DNA of 37,227 nt from Mariniblastus sp. (lineage in GTDB: Bacteria > Planctomycetota > Planctomycetia > Pirellulales > Pirellulaceae), in assembly GCA_014237975.1 (NCBI GenBank), contig JABACA010000034.1, forward strand, positions 1-37,227. The letters run 5' to 3'. Positions 8,671 through 17,879 of the stretch are shown here, in pieces; position 1 is the first letter of the stretch, and each line of letters begins with the position of its first letter. The notes beneath the pieces were generated by a model that saw nothing but the letters and a program-made list of their open reading frames with translations, was not told where the DNA came from and did not search any database. A program made the position numbers and the translations under genes.

Positions 8671-9459
8671 ATGGTCGACCAGGATTTAACCGAACCTCCG
8701 CCGGAATCCACTGGACAAACATCCGGTGCAGACCATCTTTCGGCAAAACCGGCTCCGCAGCCGAATATGATCGCATTCCTGCTGCCCTTGATCATTTTGC
8801 TGTTTTTGTCGGCAATGAGCCCGAATTTTCAAACTGAATCACCGGCTCCCAATGCGGCGGGGAATTACCTATGGCTAATCATCGTAGAAGTCGTGGTACT
8901 CACGGGTGTACTGGCCTGTTTCTGGAAAGTTTACCTTTCCCATTTCCCAATGACGATGGATTACCGCGGTATCGTGGTGGGTGCTCTGGGTTTCATTTTG
9001 TGGATTGGGATTTGCAGCGTTGGTTTAGAGCGAACGGCGTTGACCGCACTGGGGCTGCCAGACTGGCTGCCGGAACGGTCGGGTTTTAATCCGTACCTGT
9101 ACTTTGCGCAAAACATCCAGTTCACCGCATTCATACTATTTCGCTTTACGCTACTCTGTTTAATCGTTCCTATTTGTGAAGAACTTTTCCTGCGAGGTTG
9201 GCTGGTTCGATATGTCGAGAACCCGAAATGGGAGACGGTTCGCTTAACCAGTATTGGATGGCGGGGCTGTCTGGCCGTTGTTGTCTACGCCGCGGCGACC
9301 CACCCGGCTGAAGCGATCGCGGCCATTGCCTGGTTCAGCCTGGTCTCCTGGCTAATGATCAAGTCAGGGAAATTCTGGAATTGTGTATTGGCACATGCGG
9401 TCACCAACTTGATGCTGGGTGTCTATGTCATGTGGAGCCATGAGTGGCAATATTGGTAG
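8671..9459 (+). CDS. CPBP (CAAX/Rce1-type) intramembrane protease
   Basis: This 262-aa protein has about seven hydrophobic segments. After a Pro-rich cytoplasmic start of about 30 residues come membrane helices, and then the family's catalytic motif EELFLRGWLVRY (EExxxR). A His in HPAEAIAAIAWF and the last conserved motif HAVTNLMLGVY (HxxxN) follow. These glutamic-type membrane proteases and relatives cleave membrane proteins or act in bacteriocin immunity. The form resembles the CAAX protease-related group found with exosortase systems (TIGR03008), but no exosortase gene is in the window. Divergent from the PIMT gene with 159 AT-rich bases between. The ATG start lacks a clear SD site; an internal ATG near 8767 is an alternative. 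Confidence 0.83.
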   Translation: MVDQDLTEPPPESTGQTSGADHLSAKPAPQPNMIAFLLPLIILLFLSAMSPNFQTESPAPNAAGNYLWLIIVEVVVLTGVLACFWKVYLSHFPMTMDYRGIVVGALGFILWIGICSVGLERTALTALGLPDWLPERSGFNPYLYFAQNIQFTAFILFRFTLLCLIVPICEELFLRGWLVRYVENPKWETVRLTSIGWRGCLAVVVYAAATHPAEAIAAIAWFSLVSWLMIKSGKFWNCVLAHAVTNLMLGVYVMWSHEWQYW

Positions 9460-9778
9460 GACCAGCCAGGGGGCTCATTGCGAGTCCGGATTGACTCCGG
9501 TTGCCCCCGACGATCAGGTTCGTTTGATTTTCCTGCCGACCCAATCGGCGATCGAGCAGACGCAATATGCGATCGTGATACCCAAGGCGATTTTACTGCC
9601 GGGCCAGTCAAATCAGGAGCCCGCGATTGTGTAGACCGCGCCGATAAAAAAATATCAGCACCGGCAGCGGCTGTTGTTCAATGAATGTCTGTTGTTTCAT
9701 GTCGTCCAACTATCGGAATGGCATGGCCCAAATCGAAGTACCGAGGACCAGACCGGGCACTCGTTATCCGAAGTGTTT
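9460..9778. other. Convergent intergenic gap, nothing recognised
   Basis: This 319-base stretch lies between the 3' ends of the CPBP gene and the lipoprotein-like gene. I see no terminator with a good stem and T-run and no credible gene. Short open frames cross it on both strands without motifs. Confidence 0.4.
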
Positions 9779-11524
9779 TTATTTGACCGTCAGAGCCTCA
9801 ACGGTCGACCACTTGGCTGATTTCTGACTGCCCAAATCTTTCACATCAAGCTTTACCGCATAGGAACCTGGCGGAAGATTGGCCAACGTCAAAGGCAGGT
9901 GCATGTAAAAATCTCGCCGATGGTTGATCGCGACATCTTCCACCACCGGGAACTCCACCGATTGAACAACATTGTCATCCTGATCAAGGATCTCAAGCTG
10001 ACATTCGAGGCGAGTCGCGAACATCTCACGGTCGCCGACGGTCTCTTTCACCGGTAAAAAGTTTTCAATTTCACAATAAACCAGCGTTGTTGAATCAGGC
10101 TGAAACTCGTCAACGTCCATGGTGACGAACTGTCCGTAACCGGAGACCCCGGAACAGAATTCGATTCTGGCAATGGAAAGTTCAGACAGCTGCTGCAACT
10201 CAATCACGGCAGACTTCAAATGCTCCATGGCGGTTGAAACACTCTGCCGCCCACCTTCCTCATTGGTTTTCGCCGCTTGCAACATGTTCAATATGGCCGT
10301 CAGTTGATGTTGCCAGTACTGGCGATGTTTCGGTTGTTCCAGCGCGATACGACCTGAAGACAGGCGATCATCCAGGACGTGTAGAATCGCCAGACTTTGC
10401 TGGAGCTGGGGCCGACGATAATCCGACATGGCAAGGTCGATGATTTGATCTTCAAAGGCATCGATAGTTGCCTTAAGCTGAACATCCCAGCCCAACGAAG
10501 CGTTTTCAACATTCATTGCCAGCGGTTCGGCAGCGATCGATTCACCGGTCTCCTTGGACGGTACCGGCTCGGAATTCTCCGGTTCGACCTGCGAGTCAAC
10601 TGAGTCGGCATGACCGGTCGCACTCGGTGGATCTGGTTCAATTTGCCCCGGGTCAAATTGATTGTCTTCCACAGATGTCGGGTCGCTGTCACCGACTTCA
10701 ACCGACTCCGGATTGGCCAACGAAACGCCTTCGACCGCATCGGCTGTTACGGTTTCACCCTCGGTTGGGGTCGTTAATGGGTCAGCCGACGATGGCAACA
10801 CCTCCGTTTGGTCCGGCGGTGCTGAACCTGAACTTACCTGAACCTTTGTGCTCTTGGCTTGGCAGGCATCACAATCGCACTCCGCACCACAAACCAGCTT
10901 GCCCGGTTTGAAATTTGAATAAACGGACGGGTTGCCTGCACCCGTTCCTATCGGCGTTAATTGAATCGACGTTTGCACTTCATCCGCATGACCATCAGCA
11001 ATTTCTGGCATGGGTGATGCCGGGTTGGCCGACTTCTCGATCATTTCGCTAATGCTGTAAGGGTTGGGCGACTTGGCCTTGAGAATAATTATCTTTTCAT
11101 CGAGGCCCTGCCCTGGCTCACTGGATGAATCCCCGGGTAAAACTCCGTTTGAGAGTGGCTCCAATGTTTGCATCTGCTGGTCGTGATCAAAACGAACCGC
11201 TTGCAAATCAGCATGGTTCACTTGCCCGATATTTCGGGTATCGGCTTCCTCTTCAGGCAAAGGATTTTCAGCAGTTGAATCGGTTTCCGCCTGAACGACA
11301 ACATCCGAGTCGTCGGCAAGCGACAGTTCATCTGCCGATTCGTTTTTGCTTTGCGACGATTCCTGAACGAGTGAATCAAGGTCGGTATTGCGCATATCAA
11401 CCAGGCGAGATTTCTCAGTGGCAAATTCATCCGCATCGGGCAGCCGAAAACTGGAGCAACCTGTGCCGACCATACAAACCACCGCGATCATCCAAACCAA
11501 TATCAACTCAAAATTGCGCAGCAT
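9779..11524 (-). CDS. Probable lipoprotein with long acidic linker, unknown function
   Basis: This is a 581-aa exported protein. An open frame extends 23 codons further up, but the ATG at 11524 has GAGG eight bases upstream and starts the signal sequence MLRNFELILVWMIAVVCMV, so I choose it. The signal ends in GTGC (Cys23), lipobox-like though Gly at -3 is unusual. A long Asp/Glu/Ser/Pro-rich region follows (about 25-350), with one four-Cys cluster CGAECDCDAC. The folded C-terminal part has a helical segment (about 360-450) and a beta-rich domain with conserved-looking TTLVYCEIENFLP and LPPGSYAVKLDVKD. I do not recognise the family; such long secreted proteins are common in planctomycetes. Confidence 0.7.
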   Translation of the reverse strand: MLRNFELILVWMIAVVCMVGTGCSSFRLPDADEFATEKSRLVDMRNTDLDSLVQESSQSKNESADELSLADDSDVVVQAETDSTAENPLPEEEADTRNIGQVNHADLQAVRFDHDQQMQTLEPLSNGVLPGDSSSEPGQGLDEKIIILKAKSPNPYSISEMIEKSANPASPMPEIADGHADEVQTSIQLTPIGTGAGNPSVYSNFKPGKLVCGAECDCDACQAKSTKVQVSSGSAPPDQTEVLPSSADPLTTPTEGETVTADAVEGVSLANPESVEVGDSDPTSVEDNQFDPGQIEPDPPSATGHADSVDSQVEPENSEPVPSKETGESIAAEPLAMNVENASLGWDVQLKATIDAFEDQIIDLAMSDYRRPQLQQSLAILHVLDDRLSSGRIALEQPKHRQYWQHQLTAILNMLQAAKTNEEGGRQSVSTAMEHLKSAVIELQQLSELSIARIEFCSGVSGYGQFVTMDVDEFQPDSTTLVYCEIENFLPVKETVGDREMFATRLECQLEILDQDDNVVQSVEFPVVEDVAINHRRDFYMHLPLTLANLPPGSYAVKLDVKDLGSQKSAKWSTVEALTVK

Positions 11525-11683
11525 GTCCGACGCCTCGTACCAAATTCCATTGATTTCGTCGGCAAGAGTAGAGAAAACCGTATGGTCCGGCAAGGCAACC
11601 CGAGCGAAGTTGCTATCAGTTTGCAGGAGGCTCTGCCCGCCGGGAAATCCGCAAGTCCCCTGCCCTAGCCCGTTTGCCTCAAG

Positions 11684-11710
11684 AAAAAAAGCGGAACCAG
11701 GCTGAATCCG
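11684..11710 (-). terminator. Possible terminator after holA
   Basis: On the minus strand CGGA...TCCG closes a short imperfect hairpin about 20 bases past the holA stop, followed by C and then seven T residues. The stem is only 4 bp plus weak inner pairs, so this is moderate evidence. Confidence 0.45.
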
Positions 11711-11731
11711 TTCTATTTGTGGATTCTGCTA

Positions 11732-12823
11732 CTAGCGACGGGCGGCCGGCGATAGCTCCCGCGACATTTTCACGAACATTTCTTCCAGTACCAGTCGGCC
11801 ACGTTCCGGTTTTGAATGAGTCCCCTTGAGCGCCAAATCAGCGTCGAGCAACCAACGGTTGATTTGCGAGACTCGTTCCCGGCCAAGCTGTTTTAGCCGT
11901 CGGCTGGCGTTATCCAACTCACCGCCCCACCGACGGAACCCGGCCTGCTCCAACGCCCGGTTCAGGTCCACCTTTTGACCGTCGCGAACATCCCGACGCG
12001 TCAACTCAAAAACTTCCGCATACCGCCGCAAGGACCAGCTCATCTGCCCCAGCAGCGCTAGCGGATGTTCACCACTTCGCAACAGTTGGTCCAGAAAACC
12101 AAGGGCAACCCCCGCATCTCCATCGGTGGCCGAATCGATCGCATTCCACATCGTCTGAGCAGGCCAACCACCGACAATCTCGCGAATGCGTTGATTATCC
12201 AAAGTTTGATCAGCCGCATACAAGGCAAGCTTGGCCAGTTCCTGTTCCATCCGACCAAAATTGCATTCGGTTAGTTCGATCAAAATGGCCGGGCCCGCCA
12301 TCGGTAATTCAAAATCGTATTCGGTGCGGGCTCGCGAAATCAGCCATTTGGCAATCTTCGCTTCGTCCGGCGGCTTGTTTTTCCCGCGCTTGATATGCGG
12401 AGGATCACAATCGACCTGCAATCCGGTTTTGTCAATTCGTTTGTAAAGCTTTGTATTGGCTGCCCAGGAATCCACGACCAGAATCAGCAGGCCATCGGTG
12501 GGTGGGTTTTCCACCAACTTCTCCAGCTGGCTCCGATGTTCCTTGACAAAACTATCCGCATCGTCAATCACAACCAGCTTGAGCCCACTTCCACCAAACA
12601 ACGTCGACATGGACAACTCGTCATTCACCGCGGCCCACGTAGTTTTAGGACCATCCAACTGAACCGAAGAAAACTCGGCATCATCTCCGGCGATGGAATC
12701 CAACAAAGTCTTGATAACGAGCTTTTTGAGAAATCGTTCGCTGCCAAATACCGGACAGACCCCTGATTGCAGCGGTGGCACGGTTTGGTGAATCAAATCA
12801 AAAGCATGGACGGTACCGGACAT
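11732..12823 (-). CDS. holA: DNA polymerase III delta subunit
   Basis: This 363-aa protein matches the delta subunit in length and layout. Delta is the clamp-opening subunit of the clamp-loader complex that places the beta sliding clamp on DNA. The N-terminal part has VFGSERFLKKLVIKTLL, then LFGGSGLKLVVIDDAD and LLILVVDSW, typical of HolA. The middle holds the LTECNFGRMEQELAKLALYA segment that precedes the collar domain, and the C-terminal third has LLRSGEHPLALLGQMSWSLR. HolA lacks a working ATPase site, and none is seen. It lies 45 bases after the stop of the upstream 749-aa gene, so they may be cotranscribed. Confidence 0.92.
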   Translation of the reverse strand: MSGTVHAFDLIHQTVPPLQSGVCPVFGSERFLKKLVIKTLLDSIAGDDAEFSSVQLDGPKTTWAAVNDELSMSTLFGGSGLKLVVIDDADSFVKEHRSQLEKLVENPPTDGLLILVVDSWAANTKLYKRIDKTGLQVDCDPPHIKRGKNKPPDEAKIAKWLISRARTEYDFELPMAGPAILIELTECNFGRMEQELAKLALYAADQTLDNQRIREIVGGWPAQTMWNAIDSATDGDAGVALGFLDQLLRSGEHPLALLGQMSWSLRRYAEVFELTRRDVRDGQKVDLNRALEQAGFRRWGGELDNASRRLKQLGRERVSQINRWLLDADLALKGTHSKPERGRLVLEEMFVKMSRELSPAARR

Positions 12824-12868
12824 GGCCCCAGCAGAACAAAAAAAGCTGGCCGTTTCCAGCGGTCTTGT

Positions 12869-15118
12869 TCACTGATTACTGTCAATCCGCTGGAGCCCCA
12901 GAATTTTACCCCGCGGCACCAGTCCCGACAGATCGATGGGAGTCGGTAGTTGATGGGCGCCCAGATTACCGGCTCGGTCCCGGGCTTCTATCCGTAAATA
13001 AACTTGTGACGGCGCCCGTTTATCAACCGCCCAGACGTAAGTACCACGGTTCGGCAGGCCCTCTTCGATCACGGTCCAAGGCCCAGCCGGAGTGGTGCTG
13101 TACAGCAACCGAATCGGGCGGATCGTCAGGTGTTCATCCTCAACCTGCCAATTTATCACCATTTTTCCAGCCGACGGCCCCCGACCATACGGCGCCGAAA
13201 CGAACTGAACCGACGGCCGAGTCGTATCGACATCGACAACGATGTCCGGGCGATCTCCCGGCGCGGGTGCTCGGCCGGTCAAGCCGTCCTTGGAATGAAC
13301 GACAATCTGAAAACCATAGGTCCCCTGCTCCTGCACCTGCACGGGCATCGGGCTGACCAGGTCCTCGTCCGTCGCCCAGGAACTCCAGCTTCTTCCACCA
13401 TCACGGGTCATCCACAAAACAACCCGAGAAACTCCCGACGGATCGATCGATTGAACGCCGTACTGTAGCTGGAATCGTGTATTACTGATGGACTGTCGAA
13501 ACAGATCCGACTCCGTTACAGACAACTCGGCTCGATCCTTTACCGGATCGACCGTCGGCGGGTTGGACACCCGAGAGCCTGTTTCATAATTTGGCCGTGA
13601 CACTGGGTTCGACAGGCGTGAGACGGCAGGCGTCACGGAACGCACCGATGCCGCATTGGAGTGGGAACCATCTTGAGCAAGCGGATTGTTCTCGATCGGG
13701 AATTGTTTGCCACGACCCATCGTGGTGGACTGACTGACAATCATATCTCCCTGTTGACGGACAAACGACTCTCCTTTGGATTGAGTCGGCTCGACCAACG
13801 CGGTATTACGTTGCAGCGGCGTATAATCAACCAGCGGCTGTTGAGCGGACGGTACGGACGGGTGCGAGTTCCAATCGGTCGTCGATCCATCGACCTGATC
13901 GGGTTGCGCAGCGGCCGTCTGGGATTCACTGGGCCATGGAACCGACGCCTGCTGCAGGTGGGAAGATTGTTTCAAATCACCGGGCAGTGTGTTCGGCCTG
14001 GTTGATTGGATGGGCATGTCAACCTTGCCATGTCCCGTGAATTGATCGGGGACAGGCGGCAGTGCAAATTCCGAGGGCGAACCGACCAGCTTGTACGGGT
14101 TATGGTCGAGTTGGTTAACCGATGACTGGACCTTCTTGAGATATTGCCCTTGGCCAGATTGATCATCCGTCACTGGACGACAGACTCCATCCTGGCAAAT
14201 CATTCCTGGCACATCGTCGGCGGCGGTACGGTTACTTTCCGCCGCAACGGACGGGGGCGTTTGGCCAGCCACTTGCGGTAAAACCGACTTGATTGGCTGG
14301 GCCGGAGGCTGTTGCGGCAGGCGGACGGCCGTCGACTGGTTATTTCGCAGCGCGGCGACCTGCTTCACGACAATACTGCGGTCTGCACGGGCGATGTTAC
14401 CGGCAGAGTCGGCTATCTCAATCCTCACGTTGAGATAAGGCACCGAAGTTTCGGGCCACCAGCCAAGCTGATCGGTATAGATCCTTCCCGATACCTGCGG
14501 CTTTAAATTCACAGGTACTTTGATCCAATTGTCGGTTGCCGCAATCCCTTCAACATTCTCCTGGTAGAGGATTCTCACTGAATCGACAAGCAGGTGATCA
14601 TCCTCGGCTCGCCAATAGCAGACCACGCGTCCGGCCGCGTCCGATTTGACTTGCGCCTCCAACTTGGGCATCTCCGTGTCCACGTTGACTTTCAGTTCAG
14701 CCTGTGTGATTTTGCCGTCCGGTAAAAGCTGGCGGTTCCGGTCAAGTGTTTTCACGGCAAACCAGTAAACACCGTCACCGTCAGCGACAAACGGGAACGA
14801 TTGACTGTCTGTCTTTTGCCTTCCATAAAACTGCCAGGACTGACCTCCATCCCGAGACAGGTATAATTGAACTTCGACAAACGAATCATCCGGTTGATTG
14901 ATACGAAATGGTACGTTGAAGCGGGTCAATCGAGTCGAGATCGTCTTGGATGCACTGGTCACTCGAAAAGAATTGACCCGACTGGAGTTGAGTTGGTTGG
15001 AATTGACTTGGTCAATCCGAGATTGAAAACCATCACATGAGCTGCTCGTCCCCAAAACAAACTGGATGAGAACAATCAGACTGCCAAGGCAGGTTGTTTT
15101 GAGTGCGGACCAAGTCAT
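12869..15118 (-). CDS. Large secreted protein with a duplicated Asp-box / beta-sandwich module
   Basis: This is a 749-aa exported protein. The ATG at 15118 has GAGGG close upstream and starts a signal peptide (MTWSALKTTCLGSLIVLIQFVLG); the longer open frame above it is unlikely. Two similar modules flank a long Gln/Pro/Ser-rich linker. Each has an Asp-box-like turn (RDGGQSW in the first, RDGGRSW in the second) and then a beta-sandwich with matching motifs: CYWRAEDDHLLVDSVRILY against INWQVEDEHLTIRPIRLLY, and ADSAGNIA against RDRAGNLG. I infer an internal duplication. Asp-boxes occur in sialidase and other beta-propeller proteins, but only one per module is seen here. Function unknown; extracellular or periplasmic. 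Confidence 0.78.
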   Translation of the reverse strand: MTWSALKTTCLGSLIVLIQFVLGTSSSCDGFQSRIDQVNSNQLNSSRVNSFRVTSASKTISTRLTRFNVPFRINQPDDSFVEVQLYLSRDGGQSWQFYGRQKTDSQSFPFVADGDGVYWFAVKTLDRNRQLLPDGKITQAELKVNVDTEMPKLEAQVKSDAAGRVVCYWRAEDDHLLVDSVRILYQENVEGIAATDNWIKVPVNLKPQVSGRIYTDQLGWWPETSVPYLNVRIEIADSAGNIARADRSIVVKQVAALRNNQSTAVRLPQQPPAQPIKSVLPQVAGQTPPSVAAESNRTAADDVPGMICQDGVCRPVTDDQSGQGQYLKKVQSSVNQLDHNPYKLVGSPSEFALPPVPDQFTGHGKVDMPIQSTRPNTLPGDLKQSSHLQQASVPWPSESQTAAAQPDQVDGSTTDWNSHPSVPSAQQPLVDYTPLQRNTALVEPTQSKGESFVRQQGDMIVSQSTTMGRGKQFPIENNPLAQDGSHSNAASVRSVTPAVSRLSNPVSRPNYETGSRVSNPPTVDPVKDRAELSVTESDLFRQSISNTRFQLQYGVQSIDPSGVSRVVLWMTRDGGRSWSSWATDEDLVSPMPVQVQEQGTYGFQIVVHSKDGLTGRAPAPGDRPDIVVDVDTTRPSVQFVSAPYGRGPSAGKMVINWQVEDEHLTIRPIRLLYSTTPAGPWTVIEEGLPNRGTYVWAVDKRAPSQVYLRIEARDRAGNLGAHQLPTPIDLSGLVPRGKILGLQRIDSNQ

Positions 15119-15714
15119 GGGATCCCTCGCTAAGGATTTGACGTGAACTGGATAATGCGCGCAATCGAAACAACGGCGCACCAATCACCCAATCTTTCAT
15201 CGAAATTTCCAACCCAAAATCGCCATCCGCCGCTGGTAAAGTGCGAATGCGCTCGATTTGTTGATCCGCCATCTGGTAACATTAAGATGTTATTGACGGT
15301 TTTTCCTCATCGGAAAGAGGTGCTGTTAACGCCGTTTGCTTTAAATTTTCCGATTTGGTGCGAACTTTACGGTTGACGTTGACGTATAGTTGCCAAATGT
15401 GGCGCAGGCACTGGATGCCGACGCATCAGTTTTCCGAGATTGGTTGCTTTGCAGGATCCCGAGAACTGTCTTTCAAATGAATGAGAACCCATCTTGAAGT
15501 AAAATTGATTCGGTTTTCCGTCATTCCCGTTTGAACTGCCTGGTGGACAGTCTGAAAACAACGGCTTTTATGGGCTTTTGACCTGGCTTCCCAGGAGCAT
15601 CGCTCTAAACCCAAAGTGCCAAATTGGCTATAATTCGGATTGAATTAATATCCACAATCCAAGGACCGTCCGAACCGGGTGTCGTAACTGACATTGGGTT
15701 CGCAACAAATTGCC
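15119..15714. other. Divergent intergenic region
   Basis: About 600 bases lie between the divergent 749-aa gene and the SHOCT-like gene. No gene or structured RNA is evident. The region is AT-rich near 15270-15350 and 15610-15660, where promoters for both sides may lie. Confidence 0.4.
15606..15634 (+). promoter_or_regulatory. Candidate promoter for the SHOCT-like gene
   Basis: A perfect TATAAT (15629-15634) lies 80 bases before the ATG at 15715. The -35 position 17 bases upstream reads TAAACC, a poor match, so the call rests on the -10 box alone. Confidence 0.3.
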
Positions 15715-16005
15715 ATGTTTGATTCCATTTCAAAGTTCTGGGAAGAAGCGATGGAAATCCCGGAAGCCCGTTGGATTATATGGCTAACCTTGTTGGTTAT
15801 ATTGGTATTGGTCGGCACCTATGTAGCGATGTATTTCCGAGGACAAGCCATGGGAATCGTAAAAGAAAAAGCGGATTACCTGTCTGATTTTCGGAAACTA
15901 AAAGACGAAGGCAAGTTGGATGAGGAGGAATTCGGCAGGCTCAAGCAGGCAATTCCAAAACCTCCGCTGCTTGATGATGAGGATCAGGTAAAAGACAGCA
16001 ACTGA
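15715..16005 (+). CDS. Small single-pass membrane protein with SHOCT-like C-terminus
   Basis: This is a 96-aa protein. One membrane helix (WIIWLTLLVILVLVGTYVAMYF) is followed by a cytoplasmic segment YLSDFRKLKDEGKLDEEEFGRLKQAI. That pattern is typical of the SHOCT motif, a short C-terminal element often found on bacterial membrane proteins and thought to aid oligomerisation. The open frame can be extended seven codons to a TTG at 15694, but the ATG at 15715 is preferred. It lies about 250 bases upstream of clpX on the same strand. No enzymatic motif is visible. Confidence 0.75.
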   Translation: MFDSISKFWEEAMEIPEARWIIWLTLLVILVLVGTYVAMYFRGQAMGIVKEKADYLSDFRKLKDEGKLDEEEFGRLKQAIPKPPLLDDEDQVKDSN

Positions 16006-16253
16006 CTGGGTAACACATTTACGTAAGATTGCAGGGGTATCCAAGAGTATTCAGGTTAACCGAGAACTGGCGGATATCACGATGGAACCGGGACGCTATC
16101 ACCTGCTGAAGAAATAGCAGCACAAATGCTGAAATAACAAACGGCTCGATAATCGCGGGCAAGGATGCACCTTTGTCCACGCGATTCGTTTTTGCGTGGA
16201 CCATTCGAGCGTCAACTGGGAATTCGGTTGGACATCGGAAGACAGGAGTAATC

Positions 16254-17537
16254 ATGCCCGCAGGCAACGATACGTCGGGAGGTAAGCGCAATAGTACCTC
16301 CAAGAAGAATGCGCATTGTTCATTTTGTCGGAAAAACTACCGTGATGTTGGTCCCTTGGTCGAAGGGCCGGGCGACGTCTACATTTGTGGCGAATGCATC
16401 GAACTGTGCCAGAGCATTCTGGAACAGGAGCAACGTCGACGGGGACCGACACAACAGCTCTTCACCAAGATCCCCACACCGAGAGAAATTGTCGAGCGTA
16501 TGAACGAATACGTGATCGGCCAGGAATCTGCCAAGAAAGTCCTGGCAGTTGCCGTTCATAACCACTACAAGCGATTGTCGATTGGCTGGGAAGGCGGAGA
16601 TGTCGAAATCGACAAATCCAACATCCTGCTGGTCGGTCCGACCGGATCAGGAAAGACACTGCTGGCTCGCACGCTGGCTCGTATCTTGAATGTTCCGTTT
16701 GCGATTGGCGACGCGACAACGCTGACCGAAGCAGGTTATGTGGGCGAAGACGTCGAGAACCTTCTACTGAAACTTTTGCACTCGGCCGATTTCGATATCG
16801 AAGCGGCACAACGAGGCGTGGTCTATATCGACGAGATTGACAAAATTGGCAAGACCAGTAACAACGTCTCGATTACTCGTGACGTTTCAGGAGAAGGCGT
16901 TCAACAGGCATTGTTAAAGATGCTCGAAGGGACCGTTGCAAACGTTCCGCCGCAAGGAGGACGTAAGCATCCAGAGCAACAGTATATTCAAATCGACACC
17001 AGTGACATTCTGTTTATCTGTGGTGGTACTTTTGTTGGCGTCGACGACATTGTCCGACGACGCCTGGGTGAACGCACAATTGGATTTGGACAGGCCGCCG
17101 GCTTTAAAGAAGACGGAAGCCTGGGGGAAATCATGCCGCATGTGACCAGCGACGACATCCTCGAGTACGGATTAATTCCGGAATTGGTGGGTCGTTTGCC
17201 GGTGGTTTCGGCACTCAGCCCGCTGAACGAATCCGGGTTGGTCAGCGTGCTGACCCAACCGAAAAATGCTTTGGTCAAACAGTTTGAAAGTCTGTTCCAG
17301 ATGGAAAACTGCGAATTGGAATTTACCGAAAAGGCTTTGCGGAAAATTGCCCGTCGAGCCATGGACAAAGGCACTGGAGCTCGGGGGCTACGATCGATCG
17401 TGGAACAGGTTATGCTCGACATCATGTACGACCTCCCTGATCAAGCGAAAGGCACCAAGTACTCGATCGAAGAAGAAACGGTTGCAACCGCGTTTGGTGA
17501 ATCCGTGTTGCAGTTGCCAGAATCCAAAAGCGCTTGA
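16254..17537 (+). CDS. clpX: ATP-dependent Clp protease ATP-binding subunit ClpX
   Basis: This is a 427-aa AAA+ unfoldase that feeds tagged proteins into ClpP. The N-terminal zinc-binding domain has C22-x2-C25 and C45-x2-C48. Walker A is GPTGSGKT (128-135), the pore loop GYVGEDVE follows, then Walker [11 protein letters not shown], a second pore loop with GGRKHPEQ, and sensor region [20 protein letters not shown] lies in the C-terminal domain. The ATG at 16254 has AGGAG five bases upstream and gives the normal N-terminus, so the in-frame extension to 16173 is rejected. No clpP or tig is next to it, unlike the common tig-clpP-clpX order, and it ends in a strong terminator. Confidence 0.98.
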   Translation: MPAGNDTSGGKRNSTSKKNAHCSFCRKNYRDVGPLVEGPGDVYICGECIELCQSILEQEQRRRGPTQQLFTKIPTPREIVERMNEYVIGQESAKKVLAVAVHNHYKRLSIGWEGGDVEIDKSNILLVGPTGSGKTLLARTLARILNVPFAIGDATTLTEAGYVGEDVENLLLKLLHSADFDIEAAQRGVVYIDEIDKIGKTSNNVSITRDVSGEGVQQALLKMLEGTVANVPPQGGRKHPEQQYIQIDTSDILFICGGTFVGVDDIVRRRLGERTIGFGQAAGFKEDGSLGEIMPHVTSDDILEYGLIPELVGRLPVVSALSPLNESGLVSVLTQPKNALVKQFESLFQMENCELEFTEKALRKIARRAMDKGTGARGLRSIVEQVMLDIMYDLPDQAKGTKYSIEEETVATAFGESVLQLPESKSA

Positions 17538-17566
17538 TTTCGCCTATCAAGCGTTCCTTATCTCGA

Positions 17567-17604
17567 ATCCCTGCCAGCCTAAAACACTGGCAGGGATTTT
17601 TTTT
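17567..17604 (+). terminator. Rho-independent terminator of clpX
   Basis: A perfect 11-bp stem ATCCCTGCCAG/CTGGCAGGGAT with a 9-base loop is followed by an 8-base T-run. It lies 30 bases after the clpX stop. Confidence 0.95.
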
Positions 17605-17677
17605 GGTCCCGGCCTGCCCCAGCTGGTTCGGGCCAGTGCGCTGCCTTGGTTCAACAAGTCAACCAATACAGTGCAAC

Positions 17678-17705
17678 AAAAAAGGGGATGGCCTAGACCA
17701 TCCCC
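17678..17705 (-). terminator. Rho-independent terminator of the EF-hand-like gene
   Basis: On the minus strand a perfect 8-bp stem GGGGATGG/CCATCCCC with a 6-base loop is followed by six T residues. It lies 31 bases past the second stop (17736), not directly after the first stop at 17880, so the transcript of the minus-strand gene should include the EF-hand segment. Confidence 0.88.
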
Positions 17706-17735
17706 TCTCCCAATCCACCGTATCGGGAATACGTT

Positions 17736-17879
17736 TTAACGGTCGCGTGGGTGATCCGATCGATCGTCGCCGGAGGGCAACTCTTTTTCCTGGTCCAGGA
17801 TTCCATCGTTGTCCTTGTCCCACGGTCCGATCAAGATTTCCGTCAACGGGTCGATCGGGGTTCCCTGCCTGCTTTTAAA
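17736..17879 (-). pseudogene. In-frame EF-hand-like segment after the TAA of the 149-aa ORF
   Basis: After the TAA at 17880-17882 the same frame stays open for 47 codons and stops at TAA 17736-17738. The segment contains the acidic loop DKDNDGILDQEKE, which has the D-x-D-x-D-G spacing of an EF-hand or dockerin-type calcium site (position 12 is Lys with Glu on both sides). No ATG or GTG start lies in it; only TTG codons. It could be the lost C-terminus of the upstream gene after a nonsense change, a read-through extension, a small gene starting at TTG, or the result of a base-calling error at the stop. I favour the first, without proof. Confidence 0.5.

Noticed and set aside
12767-13356. Plus-strand frames antisense to the large secreted gene and holA
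   Set aside because: They overlap well-supported minus-strand genes and carry no domain.
16173-16253. 27-codon N-terminal extension of ClpX
   Set aside because: It starts at TTG without SD support, and the ATG at 16254 has AGGAG and yields the normal N-terminus.
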